From positions 12,770,253 through 12,834,252 of the forward strand of contig NC_085876.1 of the NCBI RefSeq assembly GCF_034702125.1: a stretch of 64,000 nt of DNA, given 5' to 3'. The notes beneath the pieces were generated by a model. It was not told the DNA's origin and did not search any database. It worked only from the letters and a program-made list of their open reading frames with translations. The translations under genes were made by a program, and so were the position numbers. Below are positions 39,946 to 53,100 of this stretch, one piece after another (position 1 is the first letter of the stretch; each line of letters opens with the position of its first letter). This DNA comes from Engraulis encrasicolus. Lineage: Eukaryota; Chordata; Actinopteri; Clupeiformes; Engraulidae.

Positions 39946-41040
39946 TGAACTCAGAGCTCAAGTAAAATACAGCTTCATGAAGATTAACTCATTAACTTTT
40001 TGAGTTGAGTTGGTCTTGGATTTTTTTTTCATTAAAAAAGTGCTTTTAAAGCAAAAAAGATGATGATGATGAATAAATATTGTACAATATGTTTTATATG
40101 AGAACCTGTCTCTCACTGTTATTAATGGAGCACTGTGAACAGCAGTTATGTGTGCATTATTAGTAGTTATTCAGGCCATTACTATTGGTGGTCAGTGTGT
40201 TGCCTTGGTAAACATATGACGGGGAAGAGTAGAGTACTGTAGAACACAGTTACTATTCGAGGAATTACGGTACTTTATTTGTCCGAAAAAAATAAATGAA
40301 CCTGTCACAATGCACTCACCATGCATTCCGAGACAGATCAAACATACACATACAGTAGACTACATTCATACATTATACCCATGGCCATACATATACAGGC
40401 ATTTTAAAAAAAGATGTAAAAAAAAATGTTGGACAGTTATTCATTCAAACAAGAATGAACTTGGTGTCAAAAGGTGTCTTGACATCTACAGAGTTCCAGT
40501 TTCACTCTGCTGTAATCACTGGGCCACCTTATCTCTAAAGATAAGTAAACCCTGCTGCATTAGAGAAATGAAGCGTTTGAACCATATTATGTCTGTATAC
40601 AGTATACTATTTGAGCAGTGGAAAGACGGTATGAAGAAAACCATTGCTCTGTCTGTACCTGTATGAAGCTTTACAGTAGGTACACATTCCACCTGAAGGA
40701 CCCTCCTCCACCAGCCACCTTAGGCCATTTTTTTGGTGTGATGTTAAGAATTTAGGTTACTGATAGTTTGGATTAAAACATTAGGCCTATGTAAAAGTTA
40801 TGAGAAGATCCTTCCCAGATGAATGCACACAGTGTCTCTGCATTTACATCTTCATGATTAAAAATAATGCAAAACATTGTAAAATGTAGTCAATGATGAA
40901 AGTATGTCTCTTCTTTGCCATCAAAGTGTCTGACGCAAGGTGCATGCCTGTCAAAAAGTTGCTTGGCCACACCTTTACGTCGCTACCGACGTTACGTAGA
41001 ATTCAAAAGCTCTACTTACTTCCGCGTTCTTCGCATAGCA
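39946..41040. other. tatdn1 3' UTR and tatdn1-rnf139 intergenic region
   Basis: An AATAAA at 40072-40077, about 130 bases after the tatdn1 stop, is the likely poly(A) signal. From there to the rnf139 promoter I see no exon and no recognised repeat. Confidence 0.5.
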
Positions 41041-41054
41041 ACAGGAGGAAAGCG

Positions 41055-41087
41055 AAGATGGCGGATCACGGGGATCCGGTAATATAA
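41055..41087 (+). promoter_or_regulatory. rnf139 promoter-proximal YY1-like site with overlapping 9-codon uORF
   Basis: AAGATGGCGG at 41055-41064 matches the YY1 consensus often found just downstream of the start site of housekeeping genes. Its ATG (41058) opens a short reading frame MADHGDPVI ending in TAA at 41087, 99 bases before the rnf139 start. It could be a uORF or a short alternative first exon, because GTAATA follows GATCCG. Function is inferred. Confidence 0.5.
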
Positions 41088-41186
41088 CGTGTTCGAAGTA
41101 GTAAGAAGGAAGCTTTTAGTAGAAATTGAAGGTTTCGGAATATTCTTACGAGAGGACCCTGTCCCTCTGGGACAACGGTTTGTGCC

Positions 41187-44100
41187 ATGGCGTCAACTAA
41201 CGTCCGAATCGGCCAACAGGCCTTGGCCGTACTGGATGTGGCACTCCGCGTTCCGTGCATCTTTATTATCGACGCCATTTTTAATTCTTACCATGATCCT
41301 TGGACTGGATGGGCCGGGACAGCTGGGAGGGTTTTAATAAGAGTTTTTGGTAAGTTACCAGAACATTACATTTGTTATATGGTCAGTGTGGAGCGTCAAA
41401 ACAACAATCGGGAGGTAGCTGCCACTAGAGATCTGTCTGTGCTTTGCACTTGCTAGCGTTAGCTAAATAGCATTAGCCACCAGTCAGTCGCAACACCTGT
41501 CAAAATGAGCTTCGGCCTTCACTACCTCCAAAGCCGATTTGCTGGCGATAACAACCTTGGCCCTTGTTTTTCCCGGACACACACAACCAGTTTTTCTGTT
41601 TGCCTGGGCAATGACGTTTAAAGAAGCTCTCCTAGGCAGTGCACTAGACATGTAACACTTGTGTTGGGAAGTATCTCGACTACAATTTTGTTCAATCAGG
41701 CACGGCAAATCATTCATCCAGGCAAAAGTAACTTGCAGTTACCAAAACAACCTGCTGCATCATATGAATTCGAAACTGCTTTCCCAAATAACACATTTGT
41801 TGAGACCGGCTGGCCATACCGGTATGTCCACACATTTTCAAGTCATCCCCAAACATTTCACATCCACTTTATTGTGGTTGGACAGCAGGAAATCATAAGG
41901 CTATTCTGATTCTGATGTTTGATGTTATAGCCTACAGATTACACCATAATGTGTGAAGTGAACTAGCAGCACCACGTTACAAAAGCAACACATCGCCTGT
42001 ACGTAGGACGTTTTAATTGAACGTAGTCAGGTGCTTCTGGAAAGTTCCGATGTTGCACACTTCACAGAAGTGTGCAGTTGGTGTTTCTGTCACAAAGTAC
42101 ACAAGTGCATCGACATAGCTTTCAGAGGGGGGTGGTGATGGGCTGACTAAAAGCAATCAGCTTTTTCTTACTCTAGCCATATCTCCTGTCCTGTACTAAT
42201 AATGATTAAAATACCCAATACATTCATTTCCAGCACGGTCATCCGTAGTTTAGGACGCCTAAACTAAACGACATGCACAGGTTACCCACTACTTCTCCAA
42301 GGAGTAGTGTCCCCCACCAACTCGTGTTATGTAAAGTTTCAGTGTGGAATGGTGACACTGACAGGATGGCAACCAAGGGATAATGCAGCTGGGGGTCGGA
42401 TGGAGGAGTGCATAAACAATAATTGCTTTGGACTAGTTAATAGCTATTAATCATAATGCAATATTGTAGCAGTCCTTCATGGCGGTTGAAGTCCAACTTG
42501 AGGAAAGCCATCTAACTCTTCATTGCATTACTATTGTACTATACATTTGAATACAATAAGAGCTGTTAATGACAGCTGTTCAAGTACATGAAAGTCCTTG
42601 ACACAACCCTTCAGTTGTCCAGTTGCAGGTGTAAGGCAATAAAACATGATCACTATGAAAAGTTCATATTGTGTTAAATGAACTTTTCATAACAATAAGA
42701 GCTGTCCTTCATGATGATTTAAGTCGAGTTTGAGCGAAGACATCTTATTCCACATTGCTCCAGAGCAGCATACTCTCATACCCCTGGCCTGGCATCAGTT
42801 TTCTGTGCCATTTGACAAGGCAGCAATGTTGGACGCTGAGGGCATACCTGTCGCGTGTCATGTTGACGCAGTGACCTACACCCAAACCCTGTGAATTCAT
42901 GTTGCCGTGATGGCGTGGTTTTGAGTGCAGCAGCTTTAGACCCCAAAATGCATTCTCATATTGCCGCCTGGTCAATGAGTCGAAAATGTACGCATTGGAT
43001 TGATACTTTCCATTGTCCTAACTCTTGTCCTCGACCTGTGCTTGTCGCCTCGGTCTTTCCTGATGAACCACCTCTGCGGAGAAAACAATAACAATAACAA
43101 TTTCGCACGGTCAACCTGGACACAATATCTTTTGGTTGACTTATCCCCATTCAACTCCCAATTGTAAATGAGAAAACAACCTTTGAATTGCGCTTTTGCG
43201 AGATATTGAGAAACTTCTGTGGTCAATGAAGTCTTACAACATCATTGTGAGGCCACAAGCACAAGGGAGTATGGGAGGAGTAGGATAATGTAAAGAACCC
43301 CATGTTTTCCGGGGGGAAATGTGTCCCGGTTCTTAATAAAAACTGTGCTTCCAATAAACCCCTGTCTTTCAGGCATCGTGGTGTCGAGCGTGGTGCTGGT
43401 GCTCTCCCAGAAGGCCCTCTTCAAGTTCTACACGCTCTTCCTGGCCGTGGCGCTGGGCGCGGTGGCCGTGCTCATCAACTACTACGCCACCTCGCACATC
43501 GACTTCTACAGCGCCTACTACAAGGCGGCGCTGGGCTTCCGCCTCCTGCCCCGCAACGGGCCCACGCTCTGGCTGGCCATGGCCGTGGTGCAGCTGCTCT
43601 TCGGCCTGGGCTACGTGGTGCTGCTCAACATCCAGTCCATGTTTGCTGCGCTCGTCTTCCTGGACATCATGATTCCGCTGTGGGGGCTGATCATCGAGCT
43701 GCCCGTGGACGTGCGGCAGCTGGTGGCGGTGGCGTCCGGCACGGCGCTGGCCCTCAACACAGCCGCGTGCCTGCTGCTCAAGCTCAAGTGGTTCTACTAC
43801 TCGTGCCGCTACGTCTACCTGCTGCTGCGGCACATGTACCGCATCTACGGCGTGCAGCTGCTGCTGGAGGACACCTGGAAGCGCATCCGCTTCCCCGACG
43901 TGCTGCGCGTCTTCTGGCTCACGCGCATGAGCGCTCAGGCCGTCATCCTCGTCTACGTGGTGAAGGTATGTGGTTGGGGATGAGGGTTGTGTGAATGGAT
44001 GTGAGCTAGGCTTATGTTTACATATTTCTTGCTTAAGTGTCCAGTGTTTCTCAGACAGGAGTGCAGACGACTATCCTGGTAGTGGTAGCCTCTGTGGCAT

Positions 44101-47100
44101 TGGCTGAGGGGGGGTGCTGTGGCGTGCTGTGGTGCAGCGAGCTAAGCCCCCCACATTTGGGGTCACATTACCCAGGGGGACCCCGGTTCGTATTCGGCCG
44201 GGCTAATTTTCCGGCCCTGCCCCATCTCTCTCTCCCAATCATTTCCTGTCTATTCTCACACTGTCCTGTAATAATAAAGGCCAAAAAGCCCCCAAAAAAT
44301 ACAAAAAAGATAGCCTCAGGGGCTCTAACATTGGCATGCAAAAGCTTCTGCTCAATTCACATCACCTTCTGTGTTATGTCTGGTTTGGGTCTTAGGCTGG
44401 AGACAGACATGCTTGCTGTGTGACTTAAAATATGCACGCAGCCGTGTGGGAACGAGGTGCATACTTGCAAAAGAGCTATCAATGCACTACGCACACAATA
44501 CTAAACTGGTATCTAGGGGGCTAATATATACGTTTACTAGTTTCTTGTTGAGTGCATACTTTATGCTGCAACATGTTTCCTTTTATCTGTCGTCCCTCCT
44601 GTGTCTTGTATTAGGTGTGTGTGCGCATGTCCGTGTCCGTGTTTTTGGGGAAGGGGCTTATGTTGTTTGACAGGACTGTGAAGGAATGACAGGCAATTAT
44701 GTGATAGAGAGAGATGGGATGGGGTTGGGAAAGGACCCTGAAACCTGGGAATCCATGGGTACTGGGAAGAGTAGTGCTAGTGCACTGTGCTCCATTCCAA
44801 CCCAACTCAATGTGTCACAACTAGAGATGTACAGGATCCAAGATCCGGTTCCGGATCCGGCAGGATAATAGGGTTTTTCAGACTATCCGGATCCGGCAGG
44901 ATCTTAAGCAGTGGATCCGGTATCCGGCAGTTACCTAAAAATCAGGATTTGGGGCATCTCTACTTTTTACGTAGCCCAGGCTTTTCAGTAAGTCACAACC
45001 CCAATCGCTGCATGGAGTTACTGCAAGCCCTTTGGAAGCGGCCGTTGCAGGCAGTGTGGCAGTAAGCCAATGAGTCTAAAAAATTGTTTGAGCCAACTTA
45101 ATAAAAAGGGCCCACGTGTGCAAGTAGGCTATGTGTTTCAACTCTTTCATAGGATCCGGTATCCGGTTCCGGATCCGGCAGGATCTTAAGCAGTGGATCC
45201 GGTATCCGGCAGGATCCTAAAAATCAGGATCCGGTGCATCTCTAGTCACAACAGCACCCCCTTCATTTTCTTTCCATTGTCCTAACTCTCTTCCTTCCTT
45301 GTGCTTGTGGCCTTGTGATGACGTTGCAAGACTTCATTGTCGACACAAGTTTAATTTAATATCTTGCAAAAGCGCAATCCAAAGATCTTTTTTTCATTTG
45401 CAATCGGGATGTTGTATGGGTAAACAAAAGCCTCCCAAAAGTTGTGACTAGGCTGATAGTAGGGAAACTTAATTGCTTTCTCCACTGAGGAGGTGCATCA
45501 CCAAAGCCCGAGTCCACAAGCACAGGTCGAGGACGGGAGTTAGAATAATACCCAGAACCCTCTTCATCTCATTGTTATCTCCTCATGCCATTGAGGTGGT
45601 GGGCCAGTGTGCTTAAATGGAATGGGACCCACATATCTACTGGATATGTTTCAGCTGTATGCATTACCAGGTCACTAAGGTCAACGGAGAAGAATTTGCT
45701 GGTGATTCCAAAAGTCAAAACAAAGTGTGGAGAGGCAGCCTTTAGCTTCTATGCTTCAAAGCTTTGGAACCAGCTTCTAGATGACGTAAAAAACGCACCC
45801 ACTATTGATAGCTTTAAATCTCAAGATAAAGCTGTTCTAGATGCTTTCCCCTAGCTTAAATTGTATATATCATTATTTTTTTTAATGTTTATGTTTATTA
45901 TTATTATTATTATTATTAGAGGTGCACCAAAAATTCGGCCACAGAAAATGTTCGGCCGAAAACGCAAAACAGACACTTTCGGTTTTCGGCCGAAAGCCAA
46001 TTGAGTGGCCGAATTGGAGGCCGAATAGAAAATGAATCGAAAATGGGCATTAATGACACTAATTTCAGTTCTACTCTAACATTTGAAGACTTCAAATACA
46101 CATTTATTTTCTTTCAAAAACATGTCTAAACATTTATTGTAAGCCGTAGATTTAAGCAATATTTATAAATAGTGAAAAACCTCTTTTTATACTTTTTTAT
46201 ACTTTACTTTTGATAACTTTTAACTGAATTGTAATATTCGTTTCTGTTTCGGTATTCGGGCAAGTGATTAATTATTATTCAGTTTCGTTTTCGGCCACAA
46301 ATTTTCATTTCGGTGCACCTCTAATTATTATTATTATTATCTTTACCTTATGTTTTATCTTAATGTTTTAAATGTTCTTTGACTCTAATTTTATTTCCTT
46401 CTTTCTTCCCTGTTTCCTTTCTTTTTGCATTTGTTAGTTTTGTGAAGCACATTGAGTTGCACCTGTGTATGAAATGTGCTATACAAATAAACTTGCCTTC
46501 CTTGCCATGAGAGCAATCAACAGGCGGCTCTGTCCTGGGACGTGTAGGGGGAAAAAATACCCAGAAAAATCCTTAAAAGAGACTAGAGTGGTGTGACGTG
46601 AAGGTGTATGGGACGTGAACATGTTTTGGCTTTTTTGGTGTTTAGATGGCGACGCAACCCGGGTCGTCTTCAAAACTCCCCTCTCTGGAAGGAGTCTTCA
46701 GATTTTTGCGTGTTGAACTGTCGATGGCGGGGTCGCTGTGAATGGCACTTCTGATCAAATATTTTGTAGTCTACCCTCGCAATCGTCCTGGTATGATCGG
46801 TCCCTATAAAGCCTCGTTTCATCACGCTGTATCTCCTCATGTCATTGTAGTGTAGGTGTTGCACCACAAGAGCGACCAATTGACAAGCGGCGCTGTCCTG
46901 CGATGTGTAGACAACAACAAAAAGGAAAGTCTTTTAAAGAGACTACATGTATAAAGCCTTTTTTCATCTCACATTATCTCCTCGTCTCCTGACAGGTGGT
47001 GCGGCACGAGAGCGGCCAGCAGGCGGCGCTGTCCTGGGACGTGTGCTGGGACCTGTTCAGCAACCTGATCATCAGCGGCTGCGACTCCACGCTGACGGTG

Positions 47101-50100
47101 CTGGGCATGAGCGCGGTCATCTCCTCGGTAGCACACTACCTGGGCCTCAGCATCCTGGCCTTCATCGGCTCCACGGAGGAGGAGGACAAGCGGCTCGGCT
47201 TCGTGGCACCCGTACTCTTCTTCATCCTGGCACTACAGGTCAGTCAGCTCAGCCCAGCCTCGTAACCTCTCATACCCCAAAGTTACATTACATTACACTT
47301 CGCTGATACTTTTATGCAAAACGACTTACAGTTACTAATAGCAGAGATCTGTCATTCTAGTTCTTTTCTGGTATCCGTGTGATGTCGGGTGAACGCCCAT
47401 TTAGGAGACCTTTGGTTAGGAGACCTTCGGAGTCTTGAGGTTGAGAATAAATTGAGTCTCTTTAGCACTATAGATTGCGGTAGCGCACTTTTGCCTCAAA
47501 AAGAGAAGGAGGAGACAACGCCCCCTTAGGAGACCCAACTTGAGCACACTCTTTTGCATTGGGTGGGCAGGGTTTGAATCCTCTTTATTAATCTACCCTC
47601 TTTGCTAATAGGGTATTGGGTACTGGGTACATCCCTGGAGCAATGTGGGGTTAGGTGCCTTGCTCAAAGGCACTTCAGCCATGGATGGAGGTGTAGGGAG
47701 AGGTCAGGGTGGGATTCAAACCTGCAACCCTCTGATTTTAAGACTACCTCCCTAACCACTAGACTAGAGCAAGGCTGTCCTAAAGTCCATTGACAAACCC
47801 TCTACATTTACACGTTATATCATGGGTAACAGGTCACGGGTGAGGCATAAATGCAAATTCGTTGTGTGCAGTGAGCATTTGTGTGCTGTGGAGTCCTTTG
47901 TCAAAATGACAATGAGAGCTGGAGTCCCAGTTGGGCTCTCACTTTCGCTTTCACAGCTTTCAGGTCAGTCAGCTCAGCACAGCCACATAGCCCTGCCAAA
48001 GTCCATTTACAACCTATAGGTAACACAAACATTCATTTCAACGAAAATGGGGCGAATTTTCTTTTTTTTACTTCATTTGATCAGGTGGATGTTCGACACA
48101 GAGGTCATAGCAGTCATGTTGACGCAGTTGCCTAGACCTAGACCCTTCCCTAAATCTAACTACCATTGGAGTCATGTTGCCATGAGCCCGTGGTTTTGAG
48201 TACCGTGACAGTTTTGCACGGCAAATGCATAAGTTACTCTTGCCATCAGGACCGTATAAAGCCAATGTGGTGCCCTATACCTCACTGGAACTCCCTTTAT
48301 GAACAACATTTGTGAAGTTTGTGTCTTGTGGTGCCCCCTCACTGGTTAAAAATGGTTGGTGCTCCTGGGTACTGTGCCGCTGGCCCTCATGGATAAGCCG
48401 GCACTGCTTGGCATCAAGACCTGGTCAATGAGTCGAAAAGTGACGCACCGGAATGATGCTGTGTATGCAGGGCTGATAGTATTCAGGCTCCATGCCTGAT
48501 TTCAGGCTTGACAGAGTTTGCAAAAATAAAAACATTGATAATAATTAGCTATTAGGTTATTCTTATCTCAGAAAGTGTTACAGGTTCAGGGTTTTCTTCT
48601 ACTATCAGGCTTTAATAATGGTCATACACAGGCTATTAAATGTTTGAATAATGTGTCAAAATAGGCCTACGTTACGTCACTATGCAGTATCTTGACGTCG
48701 TCGTTAGAGCAGGGGGAAAAGTTCAGGCTCAGGATTTTTTTTCACTATCACCCCTGTGTGTGTGTCAGCACAACATGTACAGCAGTGGTCTCCAATTATT
48801 TTCCAGATTATGTAGAGGAGGTGAGCCTGCAGGCCAAACCAACACCCCAACCCAATGAGAAACAAGTTAGATGTCTGGACATAGAACAGATTTTCGCTTT
48901 TCCGTTTTCCCTTCTTGTCAATGTCTCTTATGAGACTGTTAGGATTAAGGTCGAATTCTCTGTGAATGCTTCGGAGAGATATGAACCACTTAAGTTTTAA
49001 GCTTACTGATTGAAAATCACACACATTTACGTTTTCATTTGTTCTGACTTCATGGCGGGCCAAAATGTTTGCCATGCCCGGGACGGATTTGGCCCGTGCG
49101 TCTTTGTTTGGAGACCAAGGCATTGGCATCATGGTGGTATTGGTAGTGTTGTGTAACAGGATTGTTCTGTTTTGTTACAAATCAACCTCCATTTGCCTAA
49201 CTTGCGATCCACCATCTTTACTTCTCTGCATTCTGGGTAAAATGGGACACCATACAGCTATTGCTGACCTGAGTTCAACTCTACAACCTCCTGTCCTCTC
49301 CCTTTGCTTGGGACCTTGTGCTCGTGTCGTCCCCCTTCATAGAGAAAACAATACGTTTTCCCACTGTCAGCCTAGGCACAACAACTATCAAGGGACTTTT
49401 TCCTTTACCTGAAGAAAGTCGGATGACCAAAACACTGTAGTAAAGTCTGTTGGTAGTACTATGGACAGTGTGCAGCATTTCTTTAATCTTGAATGACGAC
49501 CACTCTGGGATAATGTCCTACGCACCTGTCCAACTACTCATTTTGAGCTTTTCCCTATTCGACTTCCCCACTGCAAATTAGTCAGAAAGCGACCTTTGAA
49601 TTGTGCTTTTTGCGAGATATTGAATAAAACTTTTATCTTCAATGACGTCTTGCCTCGCATCATGTGACCACAAGCAAAAGGAGAGGACGGGAGGTGCGCA
49701 GCGCGCTAGGCCCCCCACATTTGGGCTCGTATGCCCACCACGGGGACCCCGGTTCAAGTCTGGCCGGGATCATTTCCCAATCCTCCCCAGTCTCTCTGTC
49801 CCATTCGCTTCCTGTCACCATCTTCGACTGTCCTGTCACATAAAGGCATAAAAGCCCCTAAAAAATATATATACTAGCAGATTATTTTGATGAGGATTTT
49901 GTAAACCTCTAAGGCAGGGGTGTCAAATTCACTGAGGGCCAAAATCTAAATCTGGGACGAAGTCGTGGGCCGAGCTCATTATTCAAAAAGCACTGAAATT
50001 GTGCATGCACACACATGCTTACAATATTCAAATGCTTACATCTTAAACACTCAGTCCCATCAGATATTGTAGTTAAAATGTGCCTGCACAGTCTGTTATA

Positions 50101-53100
50101 AAAGAGTGGAAGACATCACTTATGCACTTGTATGAGCATGTGACACCCAATTTTTCATGTTAAAGTCATATTAAAATTAGGGATGGGCATACGGTGAAAA
50201 TTTCTTCGTCGATCGTCGGGAGAATTAATGATTAATAATCGGTTAACCATTAACATTTTTATATTAAAAATAGCACACATTTAGGCCCACCATGCCCTAT
50301 ACTCTTGTATAACAAAAATACATCAAAAACATCATGTTTTTCTTAGAGGATTTGTTTTTATTAACAACACAAGTGTCAAGTGATTAACAAGAAAAGTTAA
50401 ACCTGAATTGGTGCGCAATGCGCTAACGAGGGAGGCTTCAAGTTGCGAGCCAACAACGAAGGTACATAACGGTGCAGACATCGAGGCGAGGATAGGTTGA
50501 GATGAATCACTGCCGTCTTTTACAAGGCTTGGATGCGCAGTGTTCAAGTGATACATCATGGTCGTTGTCGATTACCTGTATTTGTTAGTCACATTGCAGT
50601 AATTACAGTACACTTTGTCATTTTCTAACCGAAAATGGTCCCACGCCACACTTCGCCGAGACCTCTTCATGGTTAGGCAAAGCCCGCTCTATGGAAGCTC
50701 GCATGTAACGTATGGAAGCTCGCAAGTCAAGCCAGGGTACGGTGATGGTGAGATATTGCTCCCTGCTGCCCAAATTGTGTAGGTGTAACAGCGAAATGCA
50801 TTGCATTGAGAACGTGCACTAATGACCTACATTCAAGGTTTTTTGTTTGTTTGTTTAACGGTCTGCGAAAATTAATTTCTTTGACTAAGTGTTTAATGAT
50901 CAATCATCGGTTAATTGGTTAATAATGCCCATCCCTAATTAAAATACATTAATGTGTAGGGGGGCCAACTGTAATACACACTTGAAATGATGTAGCGGGC
51001 CAAATAAAATGACTCCGTGGGCCAAATTTGGCCCCCGGGCCTGAGTCTGACATCCCTGCTCTAAGGAAAAAAATTTTGTGTGTGTTTAACAAGCTTATCA
51101 TACAGGTTAACATAAAAGTCATTCTTCCAAGGCCAACATGTCTTAACCCTTAGTAGTGAACCTGACGAAGCGCAATGCGAAACGCATTGTTCACCTAAAT
51201 AAAAAAACAGCAAAACTAAGTCCAACAGTGTGCGGTTCCAGATTTTTGATGTCTTAACCCTTGTCTGTCAATGTTGCAGACGGGCCTGAGTGGGCTGGAC
51301 CCCGAGGAGCGTCTGGTGCGCCTGAGCCGCAACATGTGCCTGCTGCTGACGGCCATCCTGCACTTCATCCACGGCATGACGGACCCCGTGCTCATGTCGC
51401 TCAGCGCCTCGCACGTGCTCAGTGTGCGGCGCCACCTGCCCGTGCTGCTGGTGTCGCTGGCCCTCTTCGTGCTGCCCGTGGCCCTCAGCTACGCCCTCTG
51501 GCACCACTACGCACTCAACACCTGGCTCTTCGCCGTCACCGCCTTCTGCGTCGAGCTCTGCCTCAAGGTAATTACAAAACTGACAATAATAATACAGTAA
51601 TAATAATAACTATCAGTTGAGTTTCTTTCAACTGGACACAAGGTTTGATGTTGTTACCTGATATGTACGTTGAGTTATTCCTTTAGGCTCAAGGGAATTA
51701 GAAAACTGACAATGATAATATGATCATTTGAATTTTTCTTTGGGCCCCAGCCGTGGCTCAAATGGTGCTACCTGACATGTTTTGATGGGTGCTTCAGTAG
51801 CTAAGTGGAATATCCACAACGGACGAAAACACAGGGTTGGAACATTTTAAGACAAGTAGTTGCCAAGCCAAAAGAACAAAGAAAAAAACTGGGTACAACG
51901 GCTCAGCACAACCTTGCACTCACCTACCTAACAAGTCTCCCTATCCCATACCAACCCACCTGCATTCACACTCATCAGATACCGCAGAAATACACCAGCG
52001 GCGATTCGATTCAAGCGACAGAGTGCAGCAGCAAGCGATACGAGCGATTGAGGAGACTAGAGTATGTCCGTACAGGCAGAAGGCAAAGCATTCAATCATT
52101 CCCATGTGGTCACTGACCTCTATACAGTCATTGGCTGTCGCCGAACCGCGTCATAGAAAGTTGAAAAGATTTCAACTTCAAATTGTCGCGCAAATCGCTC
52201 TAGTCTCCAGAATCGCTTTTGTCGCGCGACTCAATACAAAGTCAATTACTTCCGTCGCTCGACTCGCTCAGATCGCCGCTGGTGTATTTCTGCGGATACT
52301 CTTCATCTCTCACACCTCTGCACACCGTCATTACATGAGTGACGTTACATTGGCCATTTAGTGTGGTTGCAAGTCAAGCAAGTCCCTTCCATCCTTTCTT
52401 GTTGCGTGTGGCCTTACGATGCAAGGCTCGAGGTCATTGATGATCATAGTGTTATTTAATATCTTGTAAATGCACAATTCAAAGGTCATTGTCATTCGCA
52501 ATTGGGATTTGGATATGGAAAAGCCCCCCCAACGTTGCTCTGCCTAGGTTGAAAGTGGGCAAACTTTGTTTCTTTTTAACTTTTTAACCTCTATTTTTCA
52601 GGTCACTGACGGTCTTCATGACGGACAGCTACCACAGCATTCTGTTTCTAGATTTTAACCTTTTGACTTTTTCTGTTTAGGTGGTGGTGTCTCTGACGGT
52701 GTACGCGCTCTTCATGATTGACGGCTACCACAACGTGCTGTGGGAGCGGCTGGATGACTACGTCTACTACGTGCGCTCCACGGGCAACGTCATCGAGTTC
52801 GTCTTCGGTGTCATCATGTTCGGCAACGGCGCCTACACCATGATGTTTGAGTCGGGCAGCAAGATCCGCGCCTGCATGATGTGCCTGCACGCCTACTTTA
52901 ACATCTACCTGCAGGCAAGTGCTGTTTGAATTATTTAGTAAAAAAATAAAATAATCCCAATGCGCTCTTACTTTTTGCATTCACAAAATTGTCCTACAGG
53001 CACGTTCTATAGTGAACTTGTTTTATCTCAAAATAAATGTATGCTATAAAAATCGGCCCAGCCGTGGCTCAACGGCACTCAACTGCTACACCGGTGGCCT

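Larger units (their letters stand above)
45564..46590 (+). repeat. Degenerate copy of the rnf139 exon 3 acceptor edge, split by a LINE
   Basis: The left half (45564-45610: TTATCTCCTCATGCCATTGAG GTGGTG) and the right half (46506-46545: GAGAGCAATCAACAGGCGGC, CTGTCCTGGGACGTGT) together parallel 46974-47043. The LINE 45611-46500 lies between them. Confidence 0.8.

Noticed and set aside
43302..43994. 230-codon plus-strand frame and 154-codon antisense frame over rnf139 exon 2; similar shadows at 51261-51620 and 53552-53963
   Set aside because: Alternative frames of GC-rich rnf139 exons; the conserved frame is the RNF139 one.
44037..44110. Possible copy of the rnf139 exon 2 donor edge (GAGTGCAGACGACTATCCTGG)
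   Set aside because: Similarity to GAGCGCTCAGGCCGTCATCC is too weak and gapped to support by eye.
51139..51262. Repeat of TGTCTTAACCCTT as another exon-edge duplication for rnf139 exon 4
   Set aside because: No exon bases are included; it is better explained as target-site repeats around a small retroposed insert.
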